DNA of 64,000 nucleotides, from assembly GCA_030831165.1 (NCBI GenBank), contig JAURLP010000012.1, forward strand, positions 1 to 64,000, written 5' to 3'. The DNA is from Gammaproteobacteria bacterium. GTDB taxonomy: Bacteria > Pseudomonadota > Gammaproteobacteria > Pseudomonadales > Pseudohongiellaceae. The notes below the pieces were generated by a model, which saw nothing but the letters and a program-made list of their open reading frames with translations, made no database searches and was not told the origin of the DNA. Of this stretch, positions 58,722-64,000 are shown piece by piece. The translations under genes were made by a program, and so were the position numbers. Within the stretch, counting starts at the first letter, position 1, and each line of letters starts with the position of its first letter.

Positions 58722-61433
58722 ATGGCATCCATCACCATAGACGGTAAAGTCTTTGAAGTAGACGAAAAAAACAATCTCTTGCAAGAGTGTCTTTCTCATG
58801 CGATGGATTTGCCGTATTTCTGTTGGCATCCGAGTATGGGGTCAGTAGGTTCTTGCCGCCAATGTGCAGTCGTCGAGTATGCCAATGAGGAAGATCAAAA
58901 AGGCCGTTTAGTCATGGCCTGTATGACTGAGCCACGTGAAGGGGCGAGATATTCTATTGCAGCAGCCGCCAAATTCAGGGCTCAAGCGATTGAAAGCATC
59001 ATGATTAACCATCCGCATGACTGCCCAGTATGCGAAGAAGGTGGCGAGTGTCATTTGCAGGATATGACAGTGATGTCCGGTCATACCTATCGACGTTATG
59101 ACGGCAAAAAGAAAACCCATAATAATCAATATCTTGGCCCATTCATCAATCATGAGATGAATCGCTGTATAACATGCTATCGTTGTGTTCGTTATTACAA
59201 GGATTATGCTGGTGGAACTGATTTTGGTCCTCAAGCCTCTCATGACAATACCTATTTTGGTCGCTGGCAGGAAGGTCCTCTGGAAAGCGAGTTTTCAGGA
59301 AATTTAGTCGAAGTTTGCCCAACGGGTGTATTTACGGATAAACCTTTTAGCAAACATTACAGCCGCAAATGGGATCTACAGTCTTCGCCATCGATCTGTA
59401 CTGGTTGCAGTGTTGGTTGCAATACCAATCCGGGTGAACGTTATGGCACCTTGAGAAGAATAGTTAATCGCTTCAACGACGAAGTGAATGGATATTTTCT
59501 TTGCGATAAAGGTCGTTTCGGGGCCGAATATGTGAATAGCCCAGAACGTATTCCTGTGAGCATGACTCGAGATTCACATAATTCTGATCCAGTTCAAATT
59601 GAACCAGCTCTGGCTAAAGATGCACTTAAAAAAGCAGCCAAGGGCGCTGTCGCTATAGGTTCCCCCCGTGCCTCAATGGAAGCCAACTATGCTTTACGTG
59701 AACTGGTCGGTGAAGAGAACTTTTATGCCGGAATTTCAGCCAATGAGCTTGGCATGCTTAACAAAATCATTGATATCTATCAGAACAAGCCGGTTAACGT
59801 TGCCAGTGTTAAAGATATAGAGGGATCTGATGCTGTCCTGATTCTGGGTGAAGACCTGACCAATACAGCTGCCCGGCTTGCATTGGGGGTTCGCCAATCT
59901 GCAAAGAATCTGGGTCGCCAAATGGGTGCTGACCTGAATTTTCCGATCTGGCATGACGCGGCTATACGCCAATTGGCCATGGACAAATTGAGCCCGCTTT
60001 ATATTCTGAGCCCGCATACAACACGATTGGATGATATTGCTCATACTTCTCATATTAGTTCAGCCGAAAATAGCGCCAAAATAGGGATGGCCATTGCCCA
60101 TGCGATTGATGCATCTGCCCCTGCAGTAGAGGGCTTGAATAAAGAAGAGCAGGCACTGGCACTAGAAATAGCAGAAACCTTGAAGTCTGCCAAGCAAGCG
60201 CTGATTATAAGTGGCACCAGCAGTCTTGAACCTGCTTTACTAGATGCCGCTAGCAATATCGCCACGGCGCTGCATAGTGGAAACAGTAAAGCTAACCTGG
60301 CTCTGGTTTGTTCTGAATCTAACAGCATGGGACTGGCTTTAATGATGCAAGGCTCTGGAAAATCGATTGATGAGGCCATGAGTGCTGGCGCCAAGACAGC
60401 GATCGTTCTGGAAAATGATTTATACCGTCGTGCTGCGTCTGCTAAGGTTGATGCCTTTATTAATAGTCTGGATCAATTGGTTGTGCTCGATCACCTTAAA
60501 AACCGTACCGGTGAACAGGCAAACCTGGTGTTAGCAGCCGCTACATTTGCTGAAAGTTCAGGCACATTCGTTAATTATGAAGGACGAGCTCAACATTATT
60601 ACTCTACCTTCAAGCCTGATTCCAATATTCGATCAAGTGCATTGTGGTTATCAGACAAGCACTTTAATGAAATTACTGCCGACTGTGCAGCTGCCATCGC
60701 TAATTGTGCCGCTATTCTTGAACTGACTCCAGGTGAAAACTATAATTTTGCAGGGCTTAAAGTCCCAAGGCAACATCATCGGTATAGTGGTCGTACTTCA
60801 ATGCGAGCCAATATCAATGTGCATGAGCCTAAACAGGAACAGGATGAAGATGGGGTCATGGTTTATTCCATGGAAGGTGTCCCTGCGATTAAAGATGCCG
60901 CTGTTTTGAATTCTCCCTGGGTGCCAGGCTGGAACTCTAATCAGAGCATATTTAAATTTCAGGAGTTTGCCGGCGGCCCACTTAAGCAGGGCTCCAAGGG
61001 CCAGCGCTTAATTGCTAATAACAGCACAGAGAAGACCTGGTATGAAGCTGGCACCTCAGATTTCTCGGCTGAGGGCTATAAAGTGTTTCCTGTATATCAC
61101 TTATTTGGTTCTGAAGAGCTCAGTGCCTACACGCCAGCCATTCAGGAAAAAGCCACATCTGCTTACGTTTCTCTTAGTCCTGAAGATGCTGAAAAACTTG
61201 GTTTAAAAGCCAGTGATGGAGTACAGGTAGAACATAATGGCGCTGTTCCTTTTGTTGTCAGAAAAGCTATTCAACCCGGAACGGTTGGCGTATCTGTTGG
61301 CCTTAAAGGACTTAATTTCCAAGATATGAGTGCTGCCATTGCTCTGGATAAAGCTGCAGAATGGAAAAACCCCGATTTATGGCGTGCAGCAAATATCATT
61401 GTTAGTGATAAGCGTGAAGAGAGGGTTGACTAA
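58722..61433 (+). CDS. nuoG: NADH-quinone oxidoreductase subunit G
   Basis: Large iron-sulfur subunit of the peripheral arm, with a molybdopterin-oxidoreductase-like C-terminal body that carries no cofactor. N-terminal [2Fe-2S] ligands Cys34, Cys45, Cys48 and Cys67; the His-plus-three-Cys cluster in HDCPVCEEGGEC; the C-x2-C-x2-C cluster in CITCYRC with a distal Cys in EVCPTG; and the extra N7 cluster ligands CTGCSVGC plus YFLCDKGRF, as in E. coli. 903 aa. The stop overlaps the nuoH ATG by one base. Confidence 0.97.
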   Translation: MASITIDGKVFEVDEKNNLLQECLSHAMDLPYFCWHPSMGSVGSCRQCAVVEYANEEDQKGRLVMACMTEPREGARYSIAAAAKFRAQAIESIMINHPHDCPVCEEGGECHLQDMTVMSGHTYRRYDGKKKTHNNQYLGPFINHEMNRCITCYRCVRYYKDYAGGTDFGPQASHDNTYFGRWQEGPLESEFSGNLVEVCPTGVFTDKPFSKHYSRKWDLQSSPSICTGCSVGCNTNPGERYGTLRRIVNRFNDEVNGYFLCDKGRFGAEYVNSPERIPVSMTRDSHNSDPVQIEPALAKDALKKAAKGAVAIGSPRASMEANYALRELVGEENFYAGISANELGMLNKIIDIYQNKPVNVASVKDIEGSDAVLILGEDLTNTAARLALGVRQSAKNLGRQMGADLNFPIWHDAAIRQLAMDKLSPLYILSPHTTRLDDIAHTSHISSAENSAKIGMAIAHAIDASAPAVEGLNKEEQALALEIAETLKSAKQALIISGTSSLEPALLDAASNIATALHSGNSKANLALVCSESNSMGLALMMQGSGKSIDEAMSAGAKTAIVLENDLYRRAASAKVDAFINSLDQLVVLDHLKNRTGEQANLVLAAATFAESSGTFVNYEGRAQHYYSTFKPDSNIRSSALWLSDKHFNEITADCAAAIANCAAILELTPGENYNFAGLKVPRQHHRYSGRTSMRANINVHEPKQEQDEDGVMVYSMEGVPAIKDAAVLNSPWVPGWNSNQSIFKFQEFAGGPLKQGSKGQRLIANNSTEKTWYEAGTSDFSAEGYKVFPVYHLFGSEELSAYTPAIQEKATSAYVSLSPEDAEKLGLKASDGVQVEHNGAVPFVVRKAIQPGTVGVSVGLKGLNFQDMSAAIALDKAAEWKNPDLWRAANIIVSDKREERVD

Positions 61434-62416
61434 TGTTTAGTTTCGAAGTCGGTTCCTTGCTCAATATCGCTTTTGTACTTGGTGCAGGCTTGGTCGTTTC
61501 GATTATGATGATTTGGGTCGAAAGACGATTCCTCGGCTTCTTCTCTGATCGTCTGGGTCCAAACAGGGTCGGGCCTTTCGGCTTGTTTCAGGTTATTGCT
61601 GATGCCGTCAAAATGCTCACCAAGGAAGACTGGATCCCGCCATTTTCAGATAAGTTTACCTTTGTCGTTGCTCCGATGATTTTGCCTATTGTGATGTTGC
61701 TAAGCCTAGCGGTAATTCCATTCGGGCCGGGTGTAGGCGTCATGGATCTGAATATTGGCCTGTTATGGATTTTCGCTATGGCTGGTCTGGCTTCCTATTC
61801 AACAATGCTTGGAGGTTTGGCTTCCAATAATAAATTTGCCTTATTGGGTTCTTTACGTGGCGCTGGACAGATGATTTCTTATGAGGTTTTCATGGGGATA
61901 TCCATTCTTGGCATTGTAATTTTATCAGACAGTTTTAGTTTGCGTGAAATCGTTGAAGCTCAGCGTGACGGCTGGTTTGTTATTCCTCAGTTTTTTGGGT
62001 TTATTGTGTTTATGGTTGCCGGCATGGCTGAGTCTCATCGCTGGCCATTTGATTTACCTGAAGGCGAGGCCGAGATTATTTCCGGTTATAACACTGAATA
62101 TTCCGGGATGAAATTTGGTTTGTTCATGATTGGCGAATACATTGGCATGGTAGTGATGTCTGCGCTTATTCCAGTATTGTTTTTTGGCGGCTGGTTAGCA
62201 CCGTTTGGACTGGAATTTGGTAATGAAATCTTTTCCGGTCTATTTTGGATGGGCGCAAAGACGACCTTTTTTCTATTATTTTTTGTGCTGGTCAGGGCTG
62301 CTCTAGTTAGGCCTCGTTATGACCAGTTGATGAGTTACGGTTGGTTGGTGATGCTGCCATTATCACTAGTAAACTTGTTAATTACCGGTGCAGTGGTTTT
62401 ATATCAGGCGGGTTAA
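61433..62416 (+). CDS. nuoH: NADH-quinone oxidoreductase subunit H
   Basis: Membrane subunit linking the quinone chamber to the proton pumps. About eight transmembrane helices; conserved segments VERRFLGFFSDRLGPNRVGP, LGSLRGAGQMISYEV and AESHRWPFDLPEGEAEIISG, and the C-terminal RPRYDQLMSYGW. 327 aa, as in E. coli (325). Confidence 0.97.
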   Translation: MFSFEVGSLLNIAFVLGAGLVVSIMMIWVERRFLGFFSDRLGPNRVGPFGLFQVIADAVKMLTKEDWIPPFSDKFTFVVAPMILPIVMLLSLAVIPFGPGVGVMDLNIGLLWIFAMAGLASYSTMLGGLASNNKFALLGSLRGAGQMISYEVFMGISILGIVILSDSFSLREIVEAQRDGWFVIPQFFGFIVFMVAGMAESHRWPFDLPEGEAEIISGYNTEYSGMKFGLFMIGEYIGMVVMSALIPVLFFGGWLAPFGLEFGNEIFSGLFWMGAKTTFFLLFFVLVRAALVRPRYDQLMSYGWLVMLPLSLVNLLITGAVVLYQAG

Positions 62417-62465
62417 AATTTTCACATGCCAAAAAGCATGTTGGGATATTGGAGATTTAAGATAA

Positions 62466-63014
62466 ATGTTTAAGGCGATCGGCAAACAGATACATATTAT
62501 TTGGTCACAAATAGTTACTCTGTGGTTGGTATTTCTGCATTTGTTCAAGAAAGCCGATACGGTCGAGTATCCAGATGTTAAGCCTTATATGTTTCCACGT
62601 TGGCGTGGACGCATCATCCTGACTCGTGACCCTGATGGTGAAGAACGTTGTGTTGCTTGTAATCTTTGTGCCGTTGCTTGTCCGGTTGACTGTATTTCCT
62701 TACAAAAAACCGAAGATGAAAATGGTCGCTGGTATCCGGAATTTTTCCGCATCAACTTTTCTCGTTGCATTATGTGCGGTTTTTGCGAAGAGGCTTGTCC
62801 AACCCACGCTATTCAATTAACGCCTGATTTTGAAATGGCCGAATATGTCAGACAAGACATGGTTTGGGAAAAAGAACATATGCTGATTCAAGGGACCGGC
62901 AAATATCACGACTACAACTTCTACAAAGTCGCTGGGAAAGCTATTGGTGGTAAAGGCAAGGGTGAAGCGCAAAATGAATTGCCTCCAACTGATAGAAGGA
63001 GCCTGTTGCCATGA
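62466..63014 (+). CDS. nuoI: NADH-quinone oxidoreductase subunit I
   Basis: Ferredoxin-like subunit with two [4Fe-4S] clusters (N6a, N6b). Two full C-x2-C-x2-C-x3-C-P motifs: [12 protein letters not shown] and [12 protein letters not shown]. The N-terminal helix sits along the membrane. 182 aa. The stop overlaps the nuoJ start by 4 bases. Confidence 0.97.
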   Translation: MFKAIGKQIHIIWSQIVTLWLVFLHLFKKADTVEYPDVKPYMFPRWRGRIILTRDPDGEERCVACNLCAVACPVDCISLQKTEDENGRWYPEFFRINFSRCIMCGFCEEACPTHAIQLTPDFEMAEYVRQDMVWEKEHMLIQGTGKYHDYNFYKVAGKAIGGKGKGEAQNELPPTDRRSLLP

Positions 63015-63493
63015 GTATTTTGTTTTATGCCTCAGCGCTGGTTGCTGTGTTGTCGACCATCATGGTGATCACGCGAGTTAATGTCGTCCATGCATTACTT
63101 TACTTCATTGTATCCTTACTCGCTGTCGCTGTGATTTTTTATACCTTAGGAGCCCCAATGGCAGCAGCATTGGAGGTTATTGTTTATGCAGGCGCCATTA
63201 TGGTGATGTTTTTGTTTGTCATGATGATGCTTAATCTGGGCCAGCGAACTATTGACCAGGAGAGAGTATGGCTTTCGCCAAACATCTGGATTGGCCCTAG
63301 TATTTTAGCGGCTATTCTGCTGGTTGAATTATTGCTTGGTTTAATCACAACTGATGCCACTATCGCTCATACAATGGTCGAGGCCAAAGAAATAGGTATC
63401 GCACTTTTTGGTCCTTATGTGTTGGCTGTTGAGTTGGCTTCCATGTTGTTGTTGGCTGGTTTGGTGGGCGCATTCCACCTGGCAAGGAAATAA
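63011..63493 (+). CDS. nuoJ: NADH-quinone oxidoreductase subunit J
   Basis: Five-helix membrane subunit. Helix 3 carries the conserved [20 protein letters not shown] segment important for coupling. 160 aa, slightly shorter than E. coli NuoJ (184). ATG overlaps the nuoI stop; nuoK begins 4 bases after its stop. Confidence 0.95.
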   Translation: MSILFYASALVAVLSTIMVITRVNVVHALLYFIVSLLAVAVIFYTLGAPMAAALEVIVYAGAIMVMFLFVMMMLNLGQRTIDQERVWLSPNIWIGPSILAAILLVELLLGLITTDATIAHTMVEAKEIGIALFGPYVLAVELASMLLLAGLVGAFHLARK

Positions 63494-63497
63494 CTTT

Positions 63498-63818
63498 ATG
63501 ACGGTCATGATGCAAGCTATACCTCTGGAACATGGTCTCATATTGGCCACCATATTGTTTTTGCTTGGTTTGGTTGGGGTTCTAACAAGACGTAATCTAA
63601 TATTTGTATTGATGTCTTTGGAAATAATGCTGAACGCTGCTGGCCTGGCTTTTGTCGTTGGCGCATCTCGCTGGGGTGAAGCTGATGGGCAAGTAATGTT
63701 TTTAATGATTTTAAGTTTGGCAGCTGCAGAGGTTGCTATTGGTTTAGGGCTGGTGTTGCAGCTTTTTAACAAGCATAAAACTCTGGATTTAGACACTTTG
63801 AATAAGATGAGAGGGTAG
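63498..63818 (+). CDS. nuoK: NADH-quinone oxidoreductase subunit K
   Basis: Three-helix antiporter-like membrane subunit. Conserved [20 protein letters not shown] with a helix-2 Glu, and the helix-3 Glu in [13 protein letters not shown], both required for proton translocation. ATG 63498 gives 106 residues (E. coli 100); the frame stays open further upstream inside nuoJ, but starts there do not fit the family. Confidence 0.95.
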   Translation: MTVMMQAIPLEHGLILATILFLLGLVGVLTRRNLIFVLMSLEIMLNAAGLAFVVGASRWGEADGQVMFLMILSLAAAEVAIGLGLVLQLFNKHKTLDLDTLNKMRG

Positions 63819-63829
63819 GAAAGGGCCGC

Positions 63830-64000
63830 ATGATTGATTTACTTTGGTTAGTCCCGACCATTCCTGTAATCGGATTTTTAATCCTGACGTTTAGTTGTGG
63901 AAAACTGCCTGAAATTCCAGCTGGTATAATCGGGGCCGGTTCTATTGGCTTGTCATTCCTGTTTGCTATTCTGGCTGGAGTGGATTTCATGTCCATGTCT
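63830..64000 (+). CDS. nuoL: NADH-quinone oxidoreductase subunit L (3' end outside window)
   Basis: The first 57 codons of the large antiporter-like proton-pumping subunit: MIDLLWLVPTIPVIGFLILT then a second hydrophobic helix GIIGAGSIGLSFLFAILAGV and DFMSM, aligning well with the start of E. coli NuoL. ATG is preceded by AGGAAAGGG. The gene runs off the window edge; nuoM and nuoN are expected beyond it. Confidence 0.93.
   Translation, partial: MIDLLWLVPTIPVIGFLILTFSCGKLPEIPAGIIGAGSIGLSFLFAILAGVDFMSMS

Noticed and set aside
59736-60394. Several minus-strand frames within nuoG
   Set aside because: Shadows of the conserved NuoG C-terminal body.
63341-63796. 151-codon minus-strand frame across nuoJ/nuoK
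   Set aside because: Antisense to two conserved membrane subunits; composition is a mirror of their hydrophobic codons.

Overview
The window is ordinary, gene-dense chromosome from a gammaproteobacterium. Gene content and order point to a lineage near Pseudomonadales/Cellvibrionales or related marine groups: smc-zipA-ligA, tig-clpP-clpX-lon-hupB-ppiD, gloB-methyltransferase-rnhA-dnaQ-sohB, DUF934-cysI near nfuA, mtnP-csiV-mfd-gap-sthA, and a nuo operon with fused nuoCD. ZipA, DjlA, SohB, TusA, PdxB and CsiV are gammaproteobacterial hallmarks. By eye the DNA is moderately AT-rich throughout, with no block of clearly different composition. I see no rRNA, tRNA, CRISPR array, insertion sequence, prophage or integrase gene.

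Layout. 1-8.6 kb: chromosome and division genes on the + strand (smc, truncated by the window edge; zipA; ligA), then a lipoprotein transglycosylase and a DjlA-type co-chaperone. 8.6-12.5 kb (-): a large M16C zinc peptidase (PreP family) and a circularly permuted ribosome-assembly GTPase. 12.6-21 kb: mixed small transcription units: bolA, a Bax-like glucosaminidase, an exported polysaccharide deacetylase (-), ttcA-yheU-tusA-pdxB, alaA (-), msrB, and a TPR/beta-barrel outer-membrane protein (-). 21-24 kb: an RND/MMPL-type transporter followed by a 680-base gene-free stretch holding a nested palindrome. 24.3-33 kb: the proteostasis cluster tig-clpP-clpX-lon-hupB-ppiD. 33-38 kb: a four-gene oligopeptide ABC importer with both ATPases fused in one protein. 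38-42 kb: gloB (-), methyltransferase, rnhA, dnaQ, sohB. 42-45.5 kb: DUF934-cysI sulfite reduction (-), two very small membrane-protein genes, and nfuA. 45.5-53.7 kb: mtnP, csiV (-), mfd (-), long-form gap, sthA. 53.8-64 kb: the complex I operon nuoABCDEFGHIJK and the start of nuoL, cut by the window edge.

How the genes fit together. Envelope growth and division is represented by ZipA, the transglycosylase, the glucosaminidase, the deacetylase and CsiV. Protein quality control comprises Tig, ClpXP, Lon, PpiD, SohB, MsrB and PreP. Sulfur and Fe-S chemistry (CysI/DUF934, NfuA, TtcA, TusA) links to the many Fe-S clusters of complex I. The redox end of the window couples glycolysis (GAPDH), pyridine nucleotide balance (SthA) and NADH oxidation (Nuo).

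I found no convincing new multi-gene system. The items most worth a second look are the two tiny membrane-protein genes between cysI and nfuA, the nested palindrome at 23762-23856, the divergent TPR-barrel/RND transporter pair, the very acidic ZipA linker with its coding hexanucleotide repeat, an operator-like inverted repeat in front of alaA, and a transhydrogenase lacking its usual FAD-domain cysteine.
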